Assembly (NCBI GenBank): GCA_916715765.1
Contig: CAKAPG010000013.1
Location: forward strand, 1 to 23,033
DNA length: 23,033 bases
Source of the DNA: an uncultured Atopobium sp.
Lineage (GTDB): Bacteria; Actinomycetota; Coriobacteriia; Coriobacteriales; Atopobiaceae
Direction of reading: 5' to 3'
Part shown: positions 7,173 through 14,011 of the stretch, in pieces
How positions within the stretch are numbered: the stretch's first letter is position 1
How the letters are laid out: each line of letters opens with the position of its first letter
The notes under the pieces: model-generated
What the model saw: the letters and a program-made list of their open reading frames with translations, nothing else
Told to the model about the DNA's origin: nothing
Databases searched by the model: none
Program-made: the position numbers and the translations under genes

Positions 7173-8213
7173 ATGCACCAAGAAACGCTTGAGCTTGCAG
7201 AATTGAAGGCAGCTCATGCTTTGACGCCCTATCCTTCAGATTTTAAGGCGTTTTGGAAGGCGAGAATGGAGGAAGCAGATAATGCTCCTTTAAGCTGGCA
7301 AATTGTTCCTTCAACAGAGGTTACGTCAACTGCTTTAGCTCATTTTTTTGATCTTACATTTGTAGGCATTGATGGCGCGGAAGTTTACGCAAAGTACCTG
7401 CGACCACAGACAGCCTCAGGCGTACAAACTCCGCTTGTTTTACAGTTTCATGGCTATCCAGGATCTTCTCGTAGTTGGTTTGAACAGAGCTCATTTTTGG
7501 GCTTGGGCTGCTCGCTGATTGCGCTTGATAATCCTGGGCAGGGTGGCCGCAGTTTGGACGGAAGCTCATATAAGAGCACTACCGTTTCTGGTCATTTGGT
7601 GCTTGGACTGGACGGACCAGTAGAGGATCTTTACTTTGTGCACCTGTATCAGAACATTCGCTTGCTCTGCAGGATTGTTCGCCAGCTTGAAGGCATCGAT
7701 ACAGACCATATTTTTGTGAACGGCGCATCGCAGGGCGGCGGCATTGGTCTTGCTACCTGTGCACTTAATCCAGACCTTATTAATAGAGCAGCAATTCTTT
7801 ATCCCTTCCTTACCGATTTTAGGTGCGTATGGGAGCTTAATGCTGACGAGGTTGCCTACGAGGGAATTCGTTATTATTCCCGCTGGTTTGATGCAGACGG
7901 TTCTCGCGTTGATGAGGTCTTTGCAAAGCTTGCCTACATTGATTCAGCCAATTTTGCACGTCTGGTTACCTGTCCTGTGCTTTTTGGTACCGGACTTGAT
8001 GATCCAGTTGTTCCGCCAGAGGCTCAGTTTGCTGCCTACAATGCTCTGACCTGCCCAAAGAGACATTTGTTGTATCCCGGCTATGCGCATGAAGAGATTG
8101 GTGGTTTTGACGATAAGATCATTGATTTCTTCTGCTCAGAAAATGGAGAGCAAGCTCTTAAAGAGTTGGACTCCTCATTTACTGCTCAAGCAGAATGCGA
8201 GGTGGGAGCATGA
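7173..8213 (+). CDS. CE7 family acetyl esterase (acetyl xylan esterase / cephalosporin C deacetylase type)
   Basis: 346 aa, alpha/beta-hydrolase of the AXE1/CE7 family, which removes acetyl groups from sugars. The triad is complete: Ser186 in GASQGGG, Asp277 in GLDDPVVPP, His306 in GYAHE. Their spacing matches the family, as does HGYPG at 93-97; the RGQ motif reads PGQ here (121-123). No signal peptide, so it acts in the cytoplasm on imported substrate. I chose the ATG with AGGTGG (7163-7168) just before it over a TTG 15 bases upstream that lies before this site. It sits between a sialic-acid-type importer and the sialic acid catabolic genes, so O-acetylated sialic acid is a plausible substrate. 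This is inference; xylo-oligosaccharides or other acetyl sugars are alternatives. It overlaps the next gene by 4 bases (ATGA). Confidence 0.9.
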   Translation: MHQETLELAELKAAHALTPYPSDFKAFWKARMEEADNAPLSWQIVPSTEVTSTALAHFFDLTFVGIDGAEVYAKYLRPQTASGVQTPLVLQFHGYPGSSRSWFEQSSFLGLGCSLIALDNPGQGGRSLDGSSYKSTTVSGHLVLGLDGPVEDLYFVHLYQNIRLLCRIVRQLEGIDTDHIFVNGASQGGGIGLATCALNPDLINRAAILYPFLTDFRCVWELNADEVAYEGIRYYSRWFDADGSRVDEVFAKLAYIDSANFARLVTCPVLFGTGLDDPVVPPEAQFAAYNALTCPKRHLLYPGYAHEEIGGFDDKIIDFFCSENGEQALKELDSSFTAQAECEVGA

Positions 8214-9142
8214 GGGGTTTAACACAAAGACTTGAAGATGCTTGTTCTTATCGCGGTGCTTGGCTTAGACCATCAAACTTTGAATCATTTTGGGAGCCAT
8301 CTGTAGCGTTTGCACAAAATGTGCAGGTAGAGAGTGTTATTGAGCTTCCGTCCGCTACCCAGACCGCAACGTTTAAGCGCATTACATTTGCCTCAACTGA
8401 CCAGACGCAGCTGAGTGCTCGCGTCGTTCTCCCAGCGAGTTCGTTGGCGGCAGAGCTACCAGCGGTGGTGCTCTTCTCCGATCTTGGTCGGGGAGTGCGC
8501 AGCTGGCTGCATCTATTGCGCTTCTCGGCGCTTGGTCTGCCTGTCGTGGCTCTGGAGGCTCGTCCATGCGAACCCCAGCTCAAAGACGCTTGGAGGGGAG
8601 CGCTTACCGCAAAGGAGCTTGCCCACGCGCTCATCAACCCAGATGACGCTGCATCCTCTACGCTCAAGCAGCTCATCGATGACGCGCTGGTAGCTGCCTC
8701 GGTTGCCTCGCGCTTCCTGGGACGCACAACCGTCACCTGGGGAGAAGGTCTAGGCGGCTCGCAGGCTTTGTTTGCGGCGGCACTTCTGCCCAAGGAAGTG
8801 AGCGCTACCATGGCGCTGAACCCGTTCTTTGCCGACAACGCAACAACCCTGCGCGCACATGTCGGGTGCGGAGACACCCCGCAGTCAGATGCAGCTATCG
8901 ACGCGGTCGGTTTTCTCGACAGTGCGTGCGCGGCCGAGCTTGTGCGTGTACCTGCGCTTATTGGCACGGCCCTGCTGGACCAGAGCGCGCCAACTGAGGG
9001 AACGTTTGCGCTGTACAATCGCCTGCCGGGGCAGAAAGAGATGCGTGTGTATCCCAAGTTTGGGCACGAGCGCATCAATCAATTTGAGAACGAGCAAATC
9101 AACTATCTCTGCGAGGTTATATCAGGGCTTTGTCATAACTAA
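8210..9142 (+). CDS. CE7-like esterase paralogue lacking the catalytic serine
   Basis: 310 aa, a diverged relative of the preceding esterase, with similar N-terminal (NFESFWEP versus DFKAFWKA), central and C-terminal layout. The nucleophile elbow reads GEGLGG, so Gly180 stands where the active copy has Ser186. The oxyanion HGY motif and RGQ/PGQ motif are also lost. The Asp (257, in LLDQSAPTEGTF) and His (286, in FGHE) remain. I chose the ATG at 8210 (GAGGTGGGAG just upstream, ATGA overlap with the previous stop) over one 15 bases earlier. Most of the gene is clearly richer in GC than its neighbours (39 of 60 bases at 8521-8580). It may be a non-catalytic partner in a mixed oligomer, a ligand-binding protein, or a decaying copy, although the frame is intact. 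Confidence 0.82.
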   Translation: MRGLTQRLEDACSYRGAWLRPSNFESFWEPSVAFAQNVQVESVIELPSATQTATFKRITFASTDQTQLSARVVLPASSLAAELPAVVLFSDLGRGVRSWLHLLRFSALGLPVVALEARPCEPQLKDAWRGALTAKELAHALINPDDAASSTLKQLIDDALVAASVASRFLGRTTVTWGEGLGGSQALFAAALLPKEVSATMALNPFFADNATTLRAHVGCGDTPQSDAAIDAVGFLDSACAAELVRVPALIGTALLDQSAPTEGTFALYNRLPGQKEMRVYPKFGHERINQFENEQINYLCEVISGLCHN

Positions 9143-9148
9143 GCGGAC

Positions 9149-9154
9149 TATAAT
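9149..9154 (+). promoter_or_regulatory. possible internal promoter -10 box (TATAAT)
   Basis: A perfect TATAAT lies just after the second esterase gene in a 117-base gap. No good -35 is visible at 16-18 bases (TTGTCA at 9130-9135 is too close, with 13 bases). It could give extra transcription of the lyase, kinase and epimerase genes. Confidence 0.3.
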
Positions 9155-9227
9155 TACGTAGGTTCTTTGAAGTTGCTTTTGATCAATGCTTTGGTCGGCT
9201 TCTTCAGTACATTGTTGTATGAAACTA

Positions 9228-9242
9228 GTTGGATTTTCCAAC
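9228..9242 (+). other. small perfect hairpin before the lyase ribosome binding site
   Basis: GTTGGA (9228-9233) and TCCAAC (9237-9242) form a 6-bp stem with a 3-base loop, ending a few bases before AAAGGA. It may modulate translation of the lyase or be a short operator dyad. Confidence 0.35.
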
Positions 9243-9259
9243 GTGTGAAAGGATTAAGC

Positions 9260-10183
9260 ATGTCCAGTAACGTACCATTTAGCGGTGTTGTTCCACCAGT
9301 TGTAACCCCAGATACCCCAGACCATCAGCTTGATGTTGTGTCGTTTGAGCGCTCCATTAATCGTCTTATTGAAGCTGGCGTGGATGGTTTGTTCTTCCTC
9401 GGCTCTTCTGGCGAGGTTGTTTTTGCAACTGATGAGCGTCGCGATCAGATTGTGTTCGAGGCTGTGCGCATTGTTGACCACCGCGTTCCGGTTCTTGTGG
9501 GCATCATTGACACTGAGACCGAGCGCGTCCTTGAGCACGGTCGTCGTGCTCTTGCATTGGGCGCAGATGCTCTTGTAGCAACCGCTCCTTTCTACGCACT
9601 TGGCGGCCCAGCTGATGTTGAGGAGCATTTCCGCATTCTCCACCAGGAGCTGGATGCACCTCTGTTTGCGTATGACATTCCTGTCTGCGTTCACACTAAA
9701 CTTCCTTGGAAGATGCTTGCTCGCCTGGGTGCAGAGGGCGTTCTTGCAGGCGTTAAAGACTCTTCTGGCGATGACGTTTCCTTCAGGTATCTTGTTCAGG
9801 AGAACGAGAAGAACGGTCACCCTCTGACTCTGCTGACTGGTCACGAGATTGTTGTTGACGGCGCTCTTCTTTCTGGTGCAGACGGTTCTGTTCCTGGTCT
9901 TGCTAATGTTGAGCCAGAGGGCTACGTCCGCATGTGGAAGGCAGCTCAGGAAGGTAACTGGGCAGAGGTCAAGCGTGAGCAGGACCGACTTAACGAGATC
10001 TCCCACATCTTTGATGTCACTTCAGGCGTTCAGGGCTATGGCGCTGGCGTTGGTGCATTCAAGTGCGCACTTAACCTCATGGGTATCTTTGATTCTGACC
10101 AGATGCCTCGTCCTGTTAAGCCACTTGATGGCCAGAACCGTGAGGCAATCAAGCAGGTTCTTGTTGCAAACGGCCTTCTCTAA
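9260..10183 (+). CDS. nanA: DapA/NanA-family aldolase, putative N-acetylneuraminate lyase
   Basis: 307 aa TIM-barrel class I aldolase of the DHDPS/N-acetylneuraminate lyase family. The Schiff-base Lys166 (GVKDSSGD) and Tyr138 (FAYDIP) fall within one residue of the E. coli sialic acid lyase positions (165 and 137). The carboxylate-binding loop reads GSSGE (48-52), close to the lyase form GSTGE. The segment GHEIVVDGALLSGADG has His where typical lyases have Asp (GxDE), so specificity cannot be proven from sequence. In context with NanE and a ROK kinase, cleavage of N-acetylneuraminate to ManNAc and pyruvate is the best reading; another 2-keto acid aldolase is the alternative. I chose ATG 9260 (AAAGGA 9248-9253) over a TTG 93 bases upstream, because family homology begins here. 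Confidence 0.87.
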   Translation: MSSNVPFSGVVPPVVTPDTPDHQLDVVSFERSINRLIEAGVDGLFFLGSSGEVVFATDERRDQIVFEAVRIVDHRVPVLVGIIDTETERVLEHGRRALALGADALVATAPFYALGGPADVEEHFRILHQELDAPLFAYDIPVCVHTKLPWKMLARLGAEGVLAGVKDSSGDDVSFRYLVQENEKNGHPLTLLTGHEIVVDGALLSGADGSVPGLANVEPEGYVRMWKAAQEGNWAEVKREQDRLNEISHIFDVTSGVQGYGAGVGAFKCALNLMGIFDSDQMPRPVKPLDGQNREAIKQVLVANGLL

Positions 10184-10198
10184 ACAAGAGGGGACACC

Positions 10199-11188
10199 AT
10201 GGACTCTAAGTTTGTTTCTCCAACACATGTTTGCGCCGTTGATATTGGCGGCACAAAAATCGCCTGTGGCATAGTCACTCTTAACGGCACCGACGCCCCA
10301 AACGTTCAGTCCGTAAAGAAGGTTCCTACCAATGCAAAAGAGGGTGGCAAGCAGGTTCTTGCCACCGTTCTGCAGGCAATTAGAGAGGCTCTTGCTCGCG
10401 CAGAAGAGCTGGGCCTTACCATCTCTGGCGTGGGTATTTCTTCTGCTGGTGTTGTTGACCCTCGCACCGGAGACATCACCTACGCAAACGAGCTTATGCC
10501 AGGCTGGGGCGGAACCGCTCTTGGCTCAGCAGTTACCAGCGAGTTTGGCCTTCCGTGCAGCGTTCTCAATGACGTTCACGCCCATGCCCTGGGTGAGGCT
10601 CGTCATGGTGCTGGCCACGGTAAAGATAGCGTTTTAACCGTAGCGATTGGCACGGGCATTGGTGGTGCCTTTGTGAACCACGGCATTTTGATGCTGGGTG
10701 CTCACGATGAGGCTGGCCACATTGGTCACGTTGCAACTCCAGCAGCTGCAGGCGTTGACTGCCCTTGTGGTGGAACTTCTCATCTTGAGCCTGTTTCCGC
10801 AGGTCCTGGCATTATTCGCGAGTATGTCCGTCTTGGCGGCTCCGATACGCTTGAAGACGGTTCCGCTCTTGATGGCGCAGAGATTGACCGCAGGGCTCTT
10901 GCTGGCGAGAAGATCGCTCAGGCTGCAGAGGAGCGCTCAGGCCGCGCACTTGGTGAGGTCCTGGGCAGCATGTGCAACATGCTTGACCCTTCTGTCATCA
11001 TTCTGTCTGGCTCCGTTGCAGAGTGCGGTAAGTACTGGCACGAGGCACTTGAGGCTGCTTTTAAGTTGCAGGCCATGCCTCCTGTTCAGGCAACACCTAT
11101 TGTGAAGGGTACCCTTGGTGGAGAAGCCCCTCTTATTGGAGCTGCAGAAAACCTTGTTCTACCTGGCTATTTAGAGACACGTCTTTAG
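10199..11188 (+). CDS. nanK: ROK family kinase, putative N-acetylmannosamine kinase
   Basis: 329 aa sugar kinase of the ROK family with no DNA-binding domain. The phosphate loop DIGGTK is near residues 15-20, the catalytic Asp is 125 (LNDVHAH), and the second phosphate motif is GTGIGGAF. The zinc site is altered: His174, Cys188 and Cys190 are present, but the usual third Cys is His195 (CPCGGTSHLE instead of CxCGxxGCxE); His can still bind zinc. The C-terminal segment IILSGSVAECG is typical of the family. The ATG has GAGGGG at 10188-10193 and starts 15 bases after the lyase stop. Phosphorylation of ManNAc to ManNAc-6-P is inferred from the lyase before it and NanE after it; glucokinase-like activity is possible. 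Confidence 0.88.
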   Translation: MDSKFVSPTHVCAVDIGGTKIACGIVTLNGTDAPNVQSVKKVPTNAKEGGKQVLATVLQAIREALARAEELGLTISGVGISSAGVVDPRTGDITYANELMPGWGGTALGSAVTSEFGLPCSVLNDVHAHALGEARHGAGHGKDSVLTVAIGTGIGGAFVNHGILMLGAHDEAGHIGHVATPAAAGVDCPCGGTSHLEPVSAGPGIIREYVRLGGSDTLEDGSALDGAEIDRRALAGEKIAQAAEERSGRALGEVLGSMCNMLDPSVIILSGSVAECGKYWHEALEAAFKLQAMPPVQATPIVKGTLGGEAPLIGAAENLVLPGYLETRL

Positions 11189-11283
11189 GCAAGAAGTGTG
11201 CCAGCAGGCAAATTGCTTGCTGATCCAGCACGCCGCAAAGACACGCACCTTTAACGTACGTACATTCTGGTAAGGAGAATACC

Positions 11284-11973
11284 GTGGCACACTCAGAGCT
11301 TGTTGAGTCACTTAAAGGAAAACTCATCGTTAGCGTCCAGGCGTATCCTGGTGAGCCTATGAGGCATCCAGAGACCATGGCTCAGATTGCACGCGCTTGT
11401 GAGCTTGGCGGTGCTGCAGCTATTAGGTGCCAGGGTTTGTCTGACATCTCTGCCATTAAGGGTAGGGTTGAAATTCCTGTTATTGGCCTCTGGAAAGAGG
11501 GTCATGAAGGCGTCTACATTACTCCTACGCTTCGTCATGCACGTGCTTGTATTCACGCAGGCGCAGATGTTGTTGCTCTGGATGCAACAGACCGTCCAAG
11601 GCCAGACGGCAGAACCTTTGAAGAGACCGTTGCGGCGCTTCGTGCAGAGTCTGACGTGCTGATTATGGCTGACTGCATGACTATGGATGATATCCGTCGC
11701 GCTGTTGCCGCTGGTTGTGACCTTGTTTCAACCACACTTTCTCACAACAAGGCTGCTATTGATACAACGCTTGATGATGGTCCTGACATTGCCCTTCTCA
11801 AGCAGGCAACCACTGAATTCCCAGGTATTGCTATTATTTGCGAGGGTCACGTCCACACACCTCAAGACGCAAAAGATGCTCTTGATGCAGGCGCTTGGGC
11901 AGTTGTTTCAGGTACTGCCATTACGCACCCAACTTCAATTACCTCTTGGTTCGCAGCAGCACTTGAGGATTAA
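11284..11973 (+). CDS. nanE: N-acylmannosamine-6-phosphate 2-epimerase (NanE)
   Basis: 229 aa TIM-barrel enzyme that converts ManNAc-6-P to GlcNAc-6-P in the cytoplasm. Family motifs appear in order: SVQAYPGEPM, AAAIRCQG, IPVIGLWK, YITPTLRHA, VALDATDRPRP, MADCMT, STTLS, ICEGHVHTP and VVSGTAITHP. The catalytic residues are Lys71 (LWK) and Glu187 (CEGH). GTG start with AAGGAGA at 11272-11278. This is the most specific marker of sialic acid/ManNAc catabolism in the window and anchors the reading of its neighbours. It lies 95 bases after the kinase gene and 46 bases before rapZ, with no terminator on either side, so transcription may run on into rapZ. Confidence 0.95.
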   Translation: MAHSELVESLKGKLIVSVQAYPGEPMRHPETMAQIARACELGGAAAIRCQGLSDISAIKGRVEIPVIGLWKEGHEGVYITPTLRHARACIHAGADVVALDATDRPRPDGRTFEETVAALRAESDVLIMADCMTMDDIRRAVAAGCDLVSTTLSHNKAAIDTTLDDGPDIALLKQATTEFPGIAIICEGHVHTPQDAKDALDAGAWAVVSGTAITHPTSITSWFAAALED

Positions 11974-12019
11974 CGCTTGGAGCGGTAAGGTTTTCTCGTC
12001 ACGTATTTAAGGAGCGCCT

Positions 12020-12937
12020 GTGAAGAAAAACGATCCTACACCTTCAGTTATTCCCGACATTGTCATTATTACGGGTATGTCTGGATCGGGTCGCACGCAG
12101 GCGCTTCATGTGTTTGAGGACATGGGTTATTTCTGCATTGATAACCTGCCACCAGCTCTTATTTTGCAGCTTTCTAACCTTGTGGGCATTAACACGGGCG
12201 TTGGTCGTCATCTGGCAGTTACCTGTGATTTGCGCTCGCAAGGTCTTTTTGATGACATTTCTGAAGCGTTGAAGTCTCTTGCAGATCATGAGCTTACCTA
12301 CAAGATTGTGTATCTGGACTCTTCAGACGAAGTGCTTATGCGTCGCTATAGCGAGAACCGCCGTCGTCATCCTTTGGCGCAGGAGGGAGAAAATCTCTTA
12401 TCTGCAATTTCTAGGGAACGCTTACAGCTTCAAGACATAAAAGCGCTGGCAGATGTGGTTTTAGATACCTCATCTATGCGCACTAATACGCTCAAGAGTC
12501 GTCTTCGTCGCGCATTTTCAGAGCTTGCTGAACAGCAGCTTATGGATGTCAGCGTGTTCTCCTTTGGCTTCAAAAATGGTTTGCCCGTTGAGGCTGACCT
12601 TATGATTGACGTGCGCTTCCTGCCCAATCCTTACTATGATCCAGAGCTCAGGCCACTTACTGGTCTTGACGAGCCAGTAGCTCAGTTTGTTCTTACGCAT
12701 GGCACTACCAAGAAATTCCTTAAGTCTTGGTTTGAGCTGCTTGATGTAGTAATGCCTGGCTATGTGCAGGAAGGCAAAAGCTTGCTCTCTATTGCGGTAG
12801 GGTGCACAGGCGGCCAGCATAGAAGCGTTGCAATCGCACGTGCTACGGCAGAGCATCTTACTAGCCAGGGCTATCGCGTAACGCTGTTCCATCGCGATCT
12901 TGATGCGGCTCAGAAAAAGTCTCAGCAGGCTGAGTAG
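12020..12937 (+). CDS. rapZ: RapZ/YvcJ family P-loop protein
   Basis: 305 aa nucleotide-binding protein. Walker A is GMSGSGRT at 19-26, followed by the hallmark FEDMGYFCIDNLPP; CDLRSQGLF and, near the C-terminus, VGCTGGQHRSVAIA are also family signatures. In E. coli the protein binds glucosamine-6-phosphate through its C-terminal domain and controls glmS through RNase E and small RNAs; in Gram-positives (YvcJ) it is a GTPase of less clear role. GTG start with AAGGAG at 12009-12014. It is 13 bases from whiA; the yvcK-like gene that commonly lies between them is missing. Being directly after nanE, it may be co-transcribed with the sialic acid genes. Confidence 0.95.
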   Translation: MKKNDPTPSVIPDIVIITGMSGSGRTQALHVFEDMGYFCIDNLPPALILQLSNLVGINTGVGRHLAVTCDLRSQGLFDDISEALKSLADHELTYKIVYLDSSDEVLMRRYSENRRRHPLAQEGENLLSAISRERLQLQDIKALADVVLDTSSMRTNTLKSRLRRAFSELAEQQLMDVSVFSFGFKNGLPVEADLMIDVRFLPNPYYDPELRPLTGLDEPVAQFVLTHGTTKKFLKSWFELLDVVMPGYVQEGKSLLSIAVGCTGGQHRSVAIARATAEHLTSQGYRVTLFHRDLDAAQKKSQQAE

Positions 12938-12950
12938 AAGTTAGCCCACC

Positions 12951-13919
12951 ATGTCCTATACAGCCCTGGTAAAAAATGAGCTGGTCAGCGTACCAGAAAT
13001 TCAGACGGACTGTGAATTAGCCCAGCTTTCCGCGCTTATTCGTGTTTCTGGAACGTTATCGATGCACGGTCCTGGCAAATTTGCCGTTCGCATTGTTACC
13101 GAGACCGGTACGGTTGCCCGAACAGTTATTAGTTCTTCTCGCCGTCTGTTTGATCTGGGTACTTCTGTTGAGTACCGTCGCTCTATCATGCATAAAAAAC
13201 GCAACTATTTGCTTGAGATTTCTAACCAGGATTCGCTTGCAGAAGCACTTTCCGCTCTTGGCATTTATATACCAGGAGAAGGACTGGTAAATGGCATTCC
13301 TAAAAGCGTTATCCGCACCAAGCAAGCGCAGCGAGCCTTTTTGCGCGGAGCATTTATGGCGGGTGGATTTTTGGCCGATCCCTTAAAAGATTTTCACCTA
13401 GAGATTGCTGTCTCGGGAGAAAAATTTGCTACTGAGCTGGTAAAACTTATGGGATCCATTGGTGTAAAGGCACGCCTTAATCATCGTAACCGTCATACCA
13501 ATGCGCTTATGCGTACCAGAGAAATTTATGCTGTCTACCTTAAGAGCTCTGACGACATCATCAAGTTTTTGCGAGAGATTGGTGCGCCAACTATGGCGCG
13601 CGCTATTGCATTTACGCGTGTGCAAAAGCATTATCGCAACAACGTCAACAGAGTTGTTAACGCAGAGATGGCAAATCAAACACGCTCTTCAAATGCAGCG
13701 GCAGATCAGTTAGCGCTCATAGAAAAGGCCGAGAAACTCATTGGACTCAGAGCTCTGCCGCCAGCGGTCAGAGATTTTTGTCTTGCACGAAAAGATAACC
13801 CTGAGCTGTCATTATCAGCGCTGGGGGAGTCGTTTGTACCACCCGTATCCAAGTCCGCCATGTATCACCGATTGCTTCGTTTGGAAAAAATCGTTCGCGA
13901 TTTTGAAAAAGATGCATAA
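12951..13919 (+). CDS. whiA: DNA-binding protein WhiA
   Basis: 322 aa, the usual length. The start MSYTALVKNEL matches the conserved N-terminus of the family, although the ribosome binding site is weak (translation probably coupled to rapZ, 13 bases upstream). The N-terminal domain (about 1-90) is followed by the two degenerate LAGLIDADG-homing-endonuclease-like repeats (about 120-215, including AFLRGAFMAGGFLADP and YAVYLKSSDDIIKFL) and a C-terminal helix-turn-helix (about 235-318, SLSALGESFVPPVSKSAMYHRLLRLEK region). In Streptomyces WhiA is a sporulation regulator acting with WhiB; in non-sporulating Gram-positives it affects cell division and chromosome segregation. The second role is more likely here. 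Confidence 0.96.
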   Translation: MSYTALVKNELVSVPEIQTDCELAQLSALIRVSGTLSMHGPGKFAVRIVTETGTVARTVISSSRRLFDLGTSVEYRRSIMHKKRNYLLEISNQDSLAEALSALGIYIPGEGLVNGIPKSVIRTKQAQRAFLRGAFMAGGFLADPLKDFHLEIAVSGEKFATELVKLMGSIGVKARLNHRNRHTNALMRTREIYAVYLKSSDDIIKFLREIGAPTMARAIAFTRVQKHYRNNVNRVVNAEMANQTRSSNAAADQLALIEKAEKLIGLRALPPAVRDFCLARKDNPELSLSALGESFVPPVSKSAMYHRLLRLEKIVRDFEKDA

Positions 13920-13936
13920 GTTATCGGCGAGTGAGG

Positions 13937-13942
13937 TAAAAT
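13937..13942 (+). promoter_or_regulatory. possible gap promoter -10 box (TAAAAT)
   Basis: TAAAAT lies in the 92-base gap between whiA and gap and would start transcription near 13949. The -35 region is poor. A separate promoter is expected because gap is normally far more expressed than whiA, but the sequence support is thin. Confidence 0.3.
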
Positions 13943-14011
13943 ACTCGGTGTACGGTTTAAATGTTAATGAATCCGGAGAATGGCTCTGGGTCACCGAAAG
14001 GAGCATTACGT

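Noticed and set aside
8248..9078. Antisense 276-codon frame opposite the second esterase
   Set aside because: It is expected from the high GC of this stretch; the + strand frame has the esterase fold landmarks and a coupled start.
9167..9259. Upstream TTG start for the lyase giving a hydrophobic N-terminal extension
   Set aside because: The extension has no family counterpart; ATG 9260 has a ribosome binding site and puts Lys166 and Tyr138 at the expected places.
9260..10183. Reading the aldolase as dihydrodipicolinate synthase (dapA)
   Set aside because: The loop is GSSGE, near the lyase form, and the neighbours are nanK- and nanE-type genes rather than lysine genes; not fully excluded.
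13961..14011. Upstream extension of gap
   Set aside because: The canonical N-terminus and an AAAGGAG site both point to ATG 14012.
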